DNA of 64,000 nt, taken from NCBI GenBank assembly GCA_012931725.1, contig CM022951.1:10367018-10431017 (forward strand), in the 5' to 3' direction. Of this stretch, positions 41,502 to 53,161 are shown piece after piece. A program made the translations under genes and the position numbers. The DNA comes from Litsea cubeba (lineage: Eukaryota; Streptophyta; Magnoliopsida; Laurales; Lauraceae). Position 1 is the stretch's first letter; each line of letters opens with the position of its first letter. The notes under the pieces are model-generated. The model worked only from the letters and a program-made list of their open reading frames with translations, was not told where the DNA came from and did no database searches.

Positions 41502-42070
41502 GCTCTGATACCAATTAACGCAGCTTGGGTCCACAAGCAGTGATGGAACGGGTGTAAACAAACCTAGCGAGAGAGTTTGCCGAATTCTCCGGATTCCAGT
41601 GAAGACCAACTCCGCAGATGGAAATTGACCGAATTCCTCTCTGAACTCAATATGACTCTTCCATTGAAGAGAAAGATAAAACCAAACAAACCAACCAATC
41701 CTTATTATTCAATAATGATGAACTACTCTCCTAATGGAGGGATTACATATTTGTAGGAATGGTTGGACATCCAATTTCCTAGTAGGACTCTGCTTTCCTA
41801 AACAATAAAGGAAATAACTTGCTTTCCTAGTAGGAATCTACTTTCCTAAACAATAAAGGAAATAACTTGCCTAACAATCCAAATAAAATGAAACTCCTAA
41901 TTTTAATGACTTCTAAATAAATTAGAACTCTCTAAATAAGATTCTTAAGCAATTAAATCTCTAACTAAATGAATGACCTATTGGGTATTGGGCTGGTGGA
42001 CTGCGCCCAATTAGCTGGCAAGCACAAACCCACAGAATTAACCAAACTAATCACAAATAAAGAAGATAAT
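41502..42070 (-). repeat. Possible retroelement LTR fragment next to a Met-type primer-binding site
   Basis: The minus strand has TGGTATCAGAGC (41513-41502), the usual primer-binding site complementary to initiator-Met tRNA. The sequence to its right would then be an LTR or LTR fragment; it is AT-rich with a 48-bp tandem pair (TTTCCTAGTAGGA at 41775 and 41823). The expected CA end next to the site is not there, so this may be a decayed element. Confidence 0.35.
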
Positions 42071-43689
42071 AAACCCATCTATTACAGTTCTAAGCGAAAC
42101 TCCCAAATCAAACTAACCTAAAATTAAAGAATAACTCACCTAAAAGAGAGGAAGAGGGGAAATCCCTTAAAAATAGCATCAAGAGAATCCTAGTAAGCTT
42201 GTGATGAAGATAGAAGGAATGGGTGATGAGGAGGAGGGTTGGATGGGCCATGATCATAAATGAAAGAAATGATGAAGAAACTGAAACAGAGGAAAACGTA
42301 GAAGAGAGAGAAAACAATGGAATAAAGGAAAAGAGAAAGAAAGATAAGAGAGAAAGAAGGAATGGATGAGGAAGAGGAAAGAGAGTGATGAGTGAGGTGT
42401 CACACGCGTGGGGAAGAATTGGAGGAGAGAGAAAAGGAAAAAGGTCGGTTGGCATAAAGGAAGGTTAATTTGGGTTTTTCACACCTTAAACCCAAATAAA
42501 TGAAATAATCTTTGGTTCCATTTTTTTAAGACCCAAAGAAGTGTGGCTTTGTGAGAATTCTTATTCCTGAAAGAAGTGTTTGTAGTTGGTTTCTTTCTTT
42601 CTTTAAAACAAAATTATCAACATATGTAAGACCTCAATTTTTGCCAAGCATTCCCAATATATTCTCCGTCCTTGATAGAAATCATCTTTAATAGAATCGA
42701 ATAATAATTGAAAATCAAGGATTGGGGTAATCTGATAGGTTTTTAGGCTTTTTTCCCAACATGTTTTGTTAGTGGGTTGCAGCATATATATTTTGAGTTT
42801 TTTTTTAACTATAAGAATATTTATGACATTATTAGTAAAACTATACAACTAATTACTTTAGTTTGTGAAGAGTTTGTGAAGATTAATTAAATGAGTAAAT
42901 TAGCGAAAGGTCCTTAAAGTGGAATGTACGTATCCAGCCTCTAGTCCAGGCAAATTCTGTTTATGGGCTCTGGTCCACTCAGCTAGAGAATTTACAGCCA
43001 GAGGTCCCTACATCCACACGATCACATATTTCAGGACTAATTTGCCCTTTCAACCGTTTTAGGCATAAAATTTTAAATTTTAAAATTTCAAATCTTGTGT
43101 TCTCCCTCCTAGGGCTTGGGCAATCCTGTGCCGACAGAGATTGACGGGATTAAGTCACGAGGAGTTTCAAGGGCTGTTGGACGTTGAAGTCACGAGGTGG
43201 AAACTCTTGTTTCATGCCCATTAAAGATCCATAGTGCATCTTGTTCGTTTGATAAAACAAATAGTGGAGAAGTCTTAAGAAAAGACAAAAGGACTTTTGA
43301 CTTTAAAAAAAAAAAAAAGGGGGGGGGGGGGGTTCGTGTTTTGCTGGGTTCTCATCGCATGAGCCATCGCCGGAAGAGAGAAGGTGCAGAGAATAGATCT
43401 CTTTGTAAACTGATCACCAAAGAAGGCTGCCTGCACGCCGTCGTCATCGTCGGATGACGCAGGCCACGGCCGTCAGAGTTCGCCTGTTGCCGGAGAAGAA
43501 GCAGCAAGGCACTGCAGTGTCCACGGTTCTGTTGTAGAAATAGAACCTGTCGAGGAAGAAGATAAGACCAAGTTGGGTCAGTTTCCAAGCCAGGGTCACG
43601 TTCGGATAAGTTCTAACCCGTCCGCAATAGGAAGCCCAGTTCAGCATTAACCAACAGTCAGCCAGGGCTGACGTCATTTGTTAAGATTT
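42071..43689. other. Intergenic, no gene recognised
   Basis: A GA-rich block (about 42240-42440) keeps a 115-codon minus frame open by composition only. A homopolymer A-run followed directly by a G-run lies at about 43303-43332. Short frames at 43197-43677 overlap on both strands and show no domain. Confidence 0.4.
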
Positions 43690-44395
43690 TCTGAGTTTTT
43701 GATAAATTTATATGAGTTCATGTCAAACTTATATTAGTTTTTAATTTTTTTTCAAATTTGTTTGAGCTTGCGTAAATTCATCTGAGTTCTGGACAAATCG
43801 ATCTCAGTTTTTAACTATTTATCTGAGTTCTGGAATAAATTTATCTGAGTTCTGAACAAAACTATCCGAGTTTTTAGCAACTTTATTTGAGTTTTTGAAA
43901 AGTATAGCCGAGTTTCTGACAAATTTATCTCCATTTTAAAATTTCTAACTGAGTTTTAAAATGAATCTCTCTGTGTTTTTGGAAAATTTATTTGTATTTT
44001 CTTAGTTCTATTTGTGTTTTTGAATTTTATTTATTTCTTTTAAAATTTATTTGTGTTTTCAAAAATTTTAAAAATTGATTTATCTTAGTTTTGGCAAAAG
44101 TGTGTGCTTTTTTTAATTTTATTTGCATCTTTTGAAATTAATTTGCGGCTTTTTAAATTTATTTGCAATTTTTATTTTTTCTTTGGATCTTTTAAAATTT
44201 ATTTACATTTTCTGAAATTTATTTGGATCTTTTGAAATTTATTTGCATCTTTCTAAATTTATCCACGTTATTTTGAAATCTATTGCCTTTTTTTTAATTT
44301 ATTGCGTCATTTGAAATTATTGCATTTTTTAAAATTTATTTGCGTTATTTTGAAATTTATTTGTGTGTTTGTAGAATTTATTTGAAAATCTCATT
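43690..44395 (+). repeat. AT-rich degenerate tandem repeat
   Basis: The block repeats the pattern TTTATCTGAGTTTT in its left half and TTTATTTGCATCTTTTGAAA in its right half, with units of about 20-30 bp, all diverged. The unit drifts along the block, as expected for an old satellite-like array. Confidence 0.6.
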
Positions 44396-45029
44396 AATAA
44401 GATTCCATTAATCGTGGTCAATTAAAGGAAAGTTGACCATTATTAATGGGATATCCCACCAATCACGGGATATGGTTTAAAGAAAGGGCAAATTGGACAT
44501 TTCAGGTATGAGAAAGTGTGAGAGGGACCTTTGGCTGCATAAGTTTTTTTTTTTTTTTTGTGGACTATTTTCCTTAAAGTATACTTTAATTTGAGAGACC
44601 TCCGACCAAAGCCCCCTAATTATATATATTAAAGCAAAGGGGGAGGTGGGCTGTGGGGGGTGCCAAATCATCTCTAAAAAGTCTCTCCTTTTATAGAGGG
44701 AGAGGTGAGCTGTGAGGGGTGCCACCTCAACACCCAATTATTCTCCTTTAAGAAAAATCACTTAGAACTAGTGAGAGAGCCTTTGCCTTTCACGTGGGGC
44801 CTTGCTTGATGTCTTTCTCAATCTCCTAAAATCTCTCCCCCTCATCAACCAATTATACGTTCCTAAAATCTCTCCCTCTAATACTTCCCTAAATCTCTCA
44901 TCAAGCAATTATACGTTCCTAAAATCTCTTCCTCTAATACTTCCCTAAGCTCTCTCATCCTCCTAATATCTCTCCCTCTAAGTCTACCCTAATTAAAATC
45001 TCTCATCCCCCTAATATTCCTCTATCAAT
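44396..45029. other. AT-rich intergenic, with word pairs shared with 45870-45950
   Basis: GAGCTGTGAGGGGTGCCACCT (about 44706) and GGGCTGTGGAGGGTGCCACC (about 45879) are related, as are repeated AAATCTCTCCC words (44820-45005). They may belong to the non-autonomous Helitron suggested at 46905-46940. No gene. Confidence 0.35.
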
Positions 45030-45515
45030 TACTTTCACGCGGCATTGGTTCACCATCAGTCTTTGCTTTATTAAAGATTAGCACTTGAGGGCCCAAAGAC
45101 CCAGCCCAGCCCAGCCCATGTAAAGATATGTACGGTTTATTTATTCTTTTTATTGTGTATTGGTGGGCTGGGCTTTGTTTAAAAGTCCAACTTGGTAGGT
45201 AGCAATTATGTATATTTTTATACATGAGCTTACTTTCACACGGCATTGGGTCACCATCAAGCTTTGGTTTATTAAAGACTAGCACTTAAGGGCCCAAAGA
45301 CCCAGCCCAGATCAGCCCTTGTAAACATACATTTTATTTTTTTATTCTTTTTTTTCTCTCTGTTCTTGGGTTGGGCTTTAATTTTTTTCCCTTGTATATT
45401 TTTTTACATGGTTTTACTTTCACACGGCATTGGGTCACCATCCAACTTTAGTTTATTAAATACTAGCATTTGAGGGCCCAAAGAACCAGCCCATGTGGGC
45501 ATGTATATTAAATAT
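45030..45515 (+). repeat. Three tandem copies of a unit of about 190 bp
   Basis: TACTTTCAC(G/A)CGGCATTGG starts at 45030, 45231 and 45415, followed each time by TCACCATC, TTTATTAAA and GGGCCCAAAGA. The spacing is 201 then 184 bp. The copies are diverged, and the third is shortened. Confidence 0.85.
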
Positions 45516-46904
45516 ATATACTTCCCCTCACATGATCCTTAAATGGTGGGACATTTTATTTTATTTTATTTGAAAGTAGTAAGACTTATTTTATGGATAG
45601 ATGATCTGGATGTGTGTATATATATAATATATATATATATATCCATAAATGAGATGGTCGTAATGCTCGATGCCTTTAAATTCAAGGGGTCGTCGTGTTA
45701 TGTGAATTTACTTCATTTTATATTTATTTTCATATATTGAAATTTTTTTAATATTCAAAGATAATAAAAAAAAACTTATTTTATATTTATTTTATCTTAA
45801 CAATATTTCAAAAGAATTCTTAAATTTTAACATATTTTTATTATTTGTCCGAGGTTAGCACGTGCCTTTGTTGCGGTGGGCTGTGGAGGGTGCCACCTAG
45901 CAACCAAATAATTATCCTTTTAAATAAATATGGAGAAAAAACATAGAGTGGTTTAAGGTGTCATGTCATCACATGCCACAATTTTTTCTAAAAAAAAATC
46001 TCTTTATCCATATCCTTTATCTCCTAAAGTCTCTCAATCAATATCCCCTAAAATCTCTCTATTTTGCTACAATTATTGTCTCTCTCAACACCATCTATCT
46101 TCCAACTTCTCAAGGTTGTCATCTTTTTATTTTAATAATTGGGGCCCACCATTCAACAATTCACACTGATAAATTTTTAATTAAAAATATCATTTTCTTT
46201 TAGTTTCCAAATAGAGCTCTACTATATTCAAAGATTGTCACATGTGAACGAAAATCAAACCCGACCTTCTGGTAGACCGCCTCATGGATGGGCTTGTGAT
46301 AAAAATATTTTGAGGTTGGAGTTTTTTTGGTTGAATCTTATAGGCATCCTTTTCTGATCTGATTATATAGACATATGACCTTAGGTTTGGCCCACCATAA
46401 ATATTTACACTTTCGTGGACCCAAGGTGGGCCAATTATTACTAGGATCAAATAACACTAGCCTATGGTTTTAAAGTCTCATAATTAATGGCTTTTAAAGT
46501 ACGATTTGATGTTTATACATTTTTTTTAAATCTAGAGCTGAAAAACGATTTGAACAGTTCTAAAATGCTATTAGTGCTACTTCAAAAGGGTAGAGAAGAA
46601 GGGCTTTAAAATTATCAATGGGTAATAAAAACTTGAATGCATTTCTTATTACTAATATTATATATATTAAAAAAATTCGCTTTTCTATATCTTAGTTAGT
46701 AATTATTGCTGTTATTATTTTTTTTATGTTGTTGTTGAATGGATTTTTTAGCTTTATCTTTGTAATAGTTTATTGTTGTTGTTGACCACTTGTATTTGTG
46801 ATTGAAGATGTGTTTATTATTTTTATATAACTATGTATGAATATATTCTTATATGTTTATAATTAATTTTGATATCTCATAAATTTAAAATATAATATTT
46901 TACG
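45516..46904. other. AT-rich intergenic, no gene recognised
   Basis: An AT dinucleotide run lies about 45620-45640. Short frames at 45958-46450 are frame-open AT-rich DNA without domains. Part of this may be Helitron body. Confidence 0.35.
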
Positions 46905-46941
46905 TTTTTGTCCTGAGCTAAGCAAAGGACGTTGTTGCTAG
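46905..46941 (+). mobile_element. Possible Helitron 3' terminus
   Basis: A short hairpin (GTCCT...AGGAC around GAGCTAAGCAA) is followed after a few bases by CTAG and then T, the layout of a Helitron right end (hairpin, CTRR, insertion before T). GTCCGAGGTTAGCACGTGCC at about 45847 is a related-looking end. I could not fix the 5' TC end; a start near 44600 is possible. Confidence 0.35.
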
Positions 46942-48176
46942 TTAAATTTACACGTGATTAACCGGTCCATCGCACAACGGTTGATGTTATTATATTTTGA
47001 AATAGAGAGAGAGTACTTGTCGGTGAAGAGGAACTATATAATATATTCCGAATGGAGCTAAGCACTGAATGAGAAGAGTAGTACGTATATTTTGAAAGGA
47101 ATATTGAAGTGTTTCGAAAAATGCAGAACTTCGTGGAATATAAATAAAAAGTAGTAGCGGAGTGAGCGAGGTCCATCGAAAAGCCTAAATTGAAGGAAAA
47201 CAGTTAAAATTGAACAAACAACGTCAGGCAAGTTGAATAAGATTCGATTGGTTGGGATAGAATTTGATATGAGAAAATACATCTGAATAAGATGTAACTG
47301 ATACCATTGAATTGAGTGATGGGGCGATATAAAACCAAAAATTGAGTGTAAGCAGTTAAAATTGAATTGAAAATCTTTTGGTAGCTATAATATATAAGGG
47401 CACCCCTCACTTGAGTAGTAGTGCTCACGATAAGGTCATGAGTACTATTTCTTGTGTCCCCACCCGGAGATGGGACGGGGGATGGAAAGATCTTTCCCCC
47501 GCCTAGTTATATATGGTGATGAAGATTTGAATCATCATCTCAAAACCACCTGATCAATGGCCAACAACAATTTTTGACCATCCAAAAAAAAAAAAAAATT
47601 TTTTTTCAAGGGGGGCGTATCCCTGTTTAATAGTCCACTTGGATGGATCACTTAGTGGGGCTCATTAGTATTTAGACACACACCAGTGCTCACCTGATGT
47701 GTTTCCAATATATAATACTGGTGCATTTTTATCCTTGTACCAGCCATGCCACTGATTTGATATTTTTCTCCCCTCCATCCAAGGCTTTCCGCTCCATCGG
47801 TAACTACTTGTGATTTTAATGCATTTGAAATTCTTTTCTTTTCTAGAACATTACATTTTTTTTCAACGGCTCGTGCTGTTGTGCACATGCAGAAATTCTA
47901 TACAAAATACGTAAAGCAATTTTAATTACTAAGAAATTCTCATCCTTGACAATGGAAACCAACTAACAACTAAATAAAATCCATTGACAAAGTTAAATGG
48001 CCAACGTAATTCAAATATTTGAATTTTGAACTGTCCTATTTTGAGCCACTTTACCATGACAACCCATAGCTGAAAGAAATCTGGTGTGCAAACGACTTTA
48101 CATGCGTAAAATGCTGTCTATAGAAATCAAACTTCCATCAAAATTATTTTCACAAATCCACATAATCTCAGCAAGC
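46942..48176. other. Intergenic, no gene recognised
   Basis: An A-run followed by a T-run lies at about 47586-47608. The overlapping minus-strand frames at 46958-47428 look composition-driven. Nothing else is supported. Confidence 0.35.
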
Positions 48177-48320
48177 ATGTCTTCTTCTCCTTATCAGTTC
48201 TTCTATATGGTCCTCGTCATCATGGTTGCATGTTCTTTTGAGAGCATGTCGCGCCCCCTCCATGATTTATCAATGGCCAAGAGGCATGAGCAATGGATGG
48301 ATTGTGGATTGTTATGCAGC
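48177..48320 (+). pseudogene. Papain-type cysteine protease, 5' fragment only
   Basis: From ATG 48177 the frame gives a hydrophobic signal-peptide-like start (FFYMVLVIMVACSF) and then SRPLHDLSMAKRHEQWM. In plant papain-like proteases of the SAG12 type the signal peptide is followed by a similar stretch opening the inhibitor I29 prodomain. Homology stops right after EQWM; the rest of prodomain and catalytic domain (Cys, His, Asn) is nowhere in the window. The frame runs on to 48341 in unrelated sequence. I take it as a truncated gene copy, possibly cut by the LTR material that follows. Confidence 0.5.
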
Positions 48321-48344
48321 CAACCCTTTACTTTGACTTAGGTT

Positions 48345-49211
48345 TTTGTGTCAGAGCATTACTGGTCACTAGGTCTATTCTACTATGATATGTATATATA
48401 TATATGTATTTCGATTGGGTAATATTCGAATGACTACAGTTGTAATTGGACGACTGATCACCGATGTGTGCGGACACTATAATATCCAAATTGATTTCGA
48501 ACCGGTTTATCCGGCCTAAGATTACGAACCGATTTATGATCGCCAGCCTTCGAACGGGTTTTCCCGCATTATCAGGGATGACCACCCAAAACAGTTGTAT
48601 TGATTTTGTGTGATTATTGTATTGCTCCATTGTGTAGATTGGATTTAGGTTATACATTCTTTTCATCGTTGTCACATTGTTATTCTCTTATGATCATTAC
48701 CTGTCATTACTCACATTGATCTTGTGTTTTATTTATGAATTATGCTTTAGTACTTGCTATTTACCTTGTTTATTGGTGCATAGGTACCGACCCCCATCCT
48801 GCCGTGGAGACGGAGGAGGGTCAAACGTTTCAAGCGTTTGATCCAGTTGTTGAACCCGAGTGGAGAGCCGGAGATGGCTACGGAGCCGTCTGAGTCTGTG
48901 CCGGAGTGATTTACATCATAGAGACCATTTTAGTAGCAATTTTTTCATAATGAACCTAATTTTATTCAGTTGTTTTGTTTAGGTTATTTTGGAAACTTTA
49001 ACCTTAAATATTTAGTTAGTTATGTGTTGGTTTGATTTTGAATATTGATACCAATTGATTTAATGCTTCCGCAAATATTTTATTATGATTCATCATTTTT
49101 CGAAAATTTGTGGGTACATACTTGGGAGCTTGTGTTGCATTAAACACATGAAATTGAATCTTTATTTTTACTTTTCACGTTACCCCTTGGTTGTATTTTG
49201 GGGACGTGACA
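48345..49211 (+). repeat. D3: probable D-type LTR, right end clear
   Basis: The right end GGGGACGTGACA (49211) mirrors the D-type ends, and GCTTCCGCAAATA about 145 bp inside resembles the GCGGAAGC word of the 38438 LTR. An AT-dinucleotide run stands near its left side (about 48390). The left end is a guess and no target duplication was found. Confidence 0.4.
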
Positions 49212-49905
49212 AAAATGCCACAAGTAAATAGAACTGTTAGCACATTCTTTTCAGTAAGTCTTGAATAACTTAAGCTGAAGAACAGGGAATCAGCCTTTTG
49301 TTTATTCTATTTACTTTCTGCAGTCCCTGAACTTCTTATATGTTGACACCACATGCCAATGCCATTAAGCAAAGCAAGAGATAGCAGAGGTAAAGAAAGG
49401 GCAACAAAATGCATTGTGAACACCTCAAATGAGAAGATTTGTCGTCAGCTTAACCTGCATAGCATCAAACTGCCTCAATTGTGTGTATATATTATCAACA
49501 GAAGATCAATGTAATGATCAAGAGTAGTTTGTCACCCAATATAACTAGAAGTGGGTAGTCTTTGGAGGATCATCATCCTTGTTGCATGTATACTTTTTAA
49601 ACATGACAAGTATTTTGCTAGGGTTGTGACTAGACACTTATGGAATATGGCCTTCAAATTAACCAAAATTGCAAATGATAGAGAATCGCATCTACCAGGG
49701 ATTCTTAATAGAAATGTTTTACATGTAATAACACTGATTCTTTTTTCTTTCGCGGTGGCAGTAAATGGAATCTTTCATGACATTAATATAATTTTCTTTG
49801 AAAACAGTCATGAATCTCAAATCATATGAAACATGTATCTACACACTTGCCTTTGATTCCACATAAGATTCCATGTGTAAGTTTTGTTTGGCTGCTTAAA
49901 CTAGC
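49212..49905. other. Intergenic, no gene recognised
   Basis: A 92-codon frame (49551-49829) has hydrophobic stretches but no family I know and is probably chance. The last five bases (CTAGC) are the B2 target duplication. Confidence 0.35.
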
Positions 49906-50728
49906 TGTGTGGGGAAATTCCCAAGAGAATCCTGGGCAAGGTCCTCCATCCCGGGGGGCCCATCAGCAAATCCATCCCGGCAAGTCCATCCCGGCAACTC
50001 CCCCACCTCGGCAATGCACGCTTTAGCAAGACCAGACACTCCACTTCGGCAAAGCACCCCACTTCGGCAAAGCACCCCACTTCGGCTGCCCAGCTCGGCG
50101 ACAGTACCAGGCCCTTCCACTTCGGCAAGAGTGCCATGGCCCTACATCTCCGCCAGGTCTCGCCCGGCACGATACTCCATCCCGGCCAAGCGCCTCATAT
50201 GGATGAAAGTAGTGAGCACTGACAGCTGTCCTCCCATGGGCTCAAGCACGCTATGGCCCGTGCGACAAGACAAGGGGACAGCCCGAATCTCCTGACAGAT
50301 CGCCGTCCACAGCTCCCAAGGCGCCTGGATATGGCCTAACGGGACAAGACAGGCTACGACGGGACCAGACAGGCTACGATGGGACCGCGCCTCCCTAGTT
50401 CCTGACAAAGTGGGCTATGACAAGACAGCCAACTACCCCTTTGCCTCCTCTTCCTCTATATAAACACAGCTACCTCTCCAAAGGAGAGGGGGACGCCATT
50501 ACCACTCTGGTATGCCATATTCTTCCCCAAAAATCTCCTCCCTCTGCTTAGTTCATACACTAACTTAGGCATCGGAGAGCCCTGCGCCGCCCAGGCCAGG
50601 GTCCTCTGACCTGCATTTCTCCTTCCTTTTCTCAGGCTCCAGGCGCAGGCATCGGTGTCCCTAATCTCACTCGGGTAAGTCCTCTAAGGCACCCCCATCA
50701 TTGTGGGTCGTTATTTTTTGCACCTACA
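49906..50728 (+). repeat. B2 5' LTR
   Basis: TGTGTGGGG...CACCTACA, TATA box TATATAAA at 50457-50464. Carries the 18-bp duplicated unit near 50042-50080. Confidence 0.92.
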
Positions 50729-50795
50729 ATTGGCGCCGTCTGTGGGAAGGTAACATCCCAGCCTTCCCAACCTTCTCCAAATCTTTCCAAACACC

Positions 50796-51152
50796 ATGCC
50801 TCGAAGAACCAGAAAGGGAAAGGAACCTATCGCACTGTCGACCCAGCTGCCGACGGTCCCCCGCCGAGAGAGATCAGGAGCAAAATCTGGTCCAACAGGC
50901 GACCAGCTTCAGGATACTCGGTCGGGTTCATCCTCCAAGGACTCGACCTCGACTCTACCCTCAGAAAGACGCACCCTGAAGAGCAGAAGCAACCGGGCCA
51001 AGGAGCAGTTCAGCCTCCGCGACAGCGACCAGATCGCTTCCAGCTCATCCGACTCTGCCAGCTCGGCGGAGGCCTCCAGTTCGGCGGACGTCTCCAGCTC
51101 GCTAGCAGCCCCCCGCTCTGCAGAAATCTCATCCAACACGGGGAGCAGCTAA
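50796..51152 (+). CDS. B2 gag remnant, 118 codons
   Basis: Starts MPRRTRKGK as in B1 but jumps from the basic N-terminal part (LKSRSNRA) straight to the S/A/D-rich tail (KEQFSLRD...), skipping all capsid homology. The reading frame is open from ATG to stop, unlike B1. Whether a peptide of this size is made or matters is unknown; keeping the start of gag may serve RNA packaging. Confidence 0.6.
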   Translation: MPRRTRKGKEPIALSTQLPTVPRRERSGAKSGPTGDQLQDTRSGSSSKDSTSTLPSERRTLKSRSNRAKEQFSLRDSDQIASSSSDSASSAEASSSADVSSSLAAPRSAEISSNTGSS

Positions 51153-51508
51153 GCGAACCCCTTTTTCTATCACTTAGCTTCGACCGCCCGTCAGCTTCGA
51201 TCGCACGACCCTCTACCGTCATTTCGGCGGCACGGTCCTCTACTGTCAGCTTCGATGGCGCCGTCAGCTTTGATGACGCCGGCACGACCCTCTACTGTCG
51301 GCTTCGATCGTACGACCCTCTCCCGTCATTTCGACGGCACGGTCCTCTGCTGTCAGCCTTGACCGCACGGTCCTCTACCGCCATCAGTCATCCAGTGCCA
51401 CCGAGCTCACCCTGGGGTCGTTTTATACACTCAGGCGTGACTCGCCTTCGGCGCCAGAGCAACCAAGTCCTCGGGTAGGCGCACCCAGGCTCCTTGGCCT
51501 CCAATCGA
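51153..51508. repeat. B2 post-gag spacer with imperfect repeats
   Basis: Words such as CACGGTCCTCT and CGATCGCACGACCCTCT recur several times; the block is about 100 bp longer than in B1. Non-coding. Confidence 0.5.
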
Positions 51509-52068
51509 CCTCATGCTGGTCCGTCCACGTGCTGGTTTTCACCTCACGCTAGTTTCGGCCTCATGATGGTCTCGACCGCATCTGACGACCTCATGCTGGT
51601 CCGTCCACGTGCTGGTTTCCACCTCACGCTAGTTTCGGCCTCATGATGGTCTCGACCGCATCTGACGACCTCATGCTGGTCCGTCCACGTGCTGGTTTTC
51701 ACCTCACGCTGGTTTCGGCCCCATGATGGTCTCGACCGCATCTGACGACCTCATGCTGGTCCGTCCACGTGCTGGTTTCCACCTCACGCTGGTTTCGGCC
51801 TCATGATAGTCTCGACCGCATCTGACGACCTCATGCTGGTCCGTCCACGTGCTGGTTTCCACCTCACGCTGGTTTCGGCCTCATGATGGTCTCGACCGCA
51901 TCTGACGACCTCATGCTGGTCCGTCCATGTGCTGGTTTCCACCTCACGCTGGTTTCGACCCCATGATGGTCTCGACCGCATCTGACGACCTCATGCTGGT
52001 CCGTCCACGTGCTGGTTTCCACCTCACGCTGGTTTCGGCCTCATGATGGTCTCGACCGCATCTAACGA
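51509..52068 (+). repeat. B2 80-bp tandem array, 7 units
   Basis: CCTCATGCTGGTCCG recurs every 80 bp from 51509. Units differ from those of B1 by fixed changes (CATGATGG for CATGCTGG, CCGCATCTGACG for CAGCATTTAACG), so each element amplified its own version. Confidence 0.95.
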
Positions 52069-52211
52069 CCTCATGTTGATATCGCCCTCGTGCTGGCTAC
52101 GCGCTTCACAGGCTTGGCCTCATGCTGGTCTCGGCCAGTGCCATCGAGACTGCCCTCGGGTTCGTACACCCAGGCTTCTCGACCTCGGCGAGTGCCAGAA
52201 AGACAAGTCAC

Positions 52212-52680
52212 GGGTTAACAGCCCTGGAAAAGGCCTCGAGTTCGGACGCTCGGCCAACTCCTAAACTCAGGGTCTTCACCCATCTCCAAGGGTTAACAGC
52301 CCTGGAAAAGGCCTCGAGTTCGGACACTCGGCCAATTCCTAAACTTAGGGTTTTTACCCATCTACAGGGTTCATCCGCCCTGGAAATGGCCTGGAGTTCC
52401 TACACTCAGCCTTTCCTAAAGCCCCGTGTCTTGGACACACTCCTGGGTTCATCCGCCCTGGAAATGGCCTGGAGTTCCTACACTCAGCCTTTCCTAAAGC
52501 CCCGTGTCTTGGACACACTCCTGGGTTCATCCGCCCTGGAAATGGCCTGGAGTTCCTACACTCAGCCTTTCCTAAAGCCCCCGTGTCTTGGACACACTTC
52601 GGGTACATACGCCCTGGAAATGGCCTGGAGTTCCTACACTCAGCCGTTTCCTAAAGTCCGGGTTCATAAACCCCTCACAC
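52212..52680 (+). repeat. B2 78-bp minisatellite, 6 units
   Basis: Units start GGGTT(A/C) at 52212, 52290, 52367, 52445, 52523 and 52601. The last four contain CCCCGTGTCTTGGACACAC. The reverse complement of this unit, including the CCTAAAGTCCGGGTTCAT flank, is found in A3 at 59895-60262. Confidence 0.93.
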
Positions 52681-53161
52681 CTCGGCGCAAGGCAGTTTGG
52701 CCAAGGTCAGCCATTTCGGCCAAGGTCAGATTCCTAAAGTCAGGGTTTTTACACCCCTCAAAGACCGTTGCCGAACTCATGCTCATCTCCGATCCACTGT
52801 CGCAAGGCAAGGCAGTTCGTCTCGGCCAAAAGCTGGCCACTTCGGCTAAGGGCAGCTCGACAAGATTGCAGTAGAGACTGTTCCATATCACCTCCTCGGC
52901 CTCATGACAGTTCTCAGCTCGGCATCAGTGCCGGATTCCAGGTTGGCAGTTACTCTGGTTCCACCTCGGCCTCATGCCAGTTCGCAGCTCCACAGCAGTG
53001 CCAGCCTCCAGTACGGCAGGAAATCCAACCTCCAGCTCCGGTCCATAGACAGCCAGTCATCTCAAAACTATGAGCAGCTCCAAGGCACAAGTGTTGTCCT
53101 CTATGGTACTTAGCTTCCGACCTCAATGAGGAGTCTAATGAGCTCAGAAGCTGGGGGGCTT
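52681..53161. other. B2 3' internal region
   Basis: Matches B1 21701-22192 in its first part and has one copy of the CTCCAAGGCACAAGTGTTGT block that is duplicated in B1. Ends with polypurine-like AGCTGGGGGG. No gene. Confidence 0.55.

Noticed and set aside
41502..41513. Definite copia element with Met-tRNA primer site
   Set aside because: Only the 12-bp match is present; there is no LTR pair, no CA end next to it and no coding domain, so it is listed only as possible.
42108..42455. 115-codon minus ORF
   Set aside because: It arises from a GA-rich strand read as S/F/L-rich peptide; no conserved domain.
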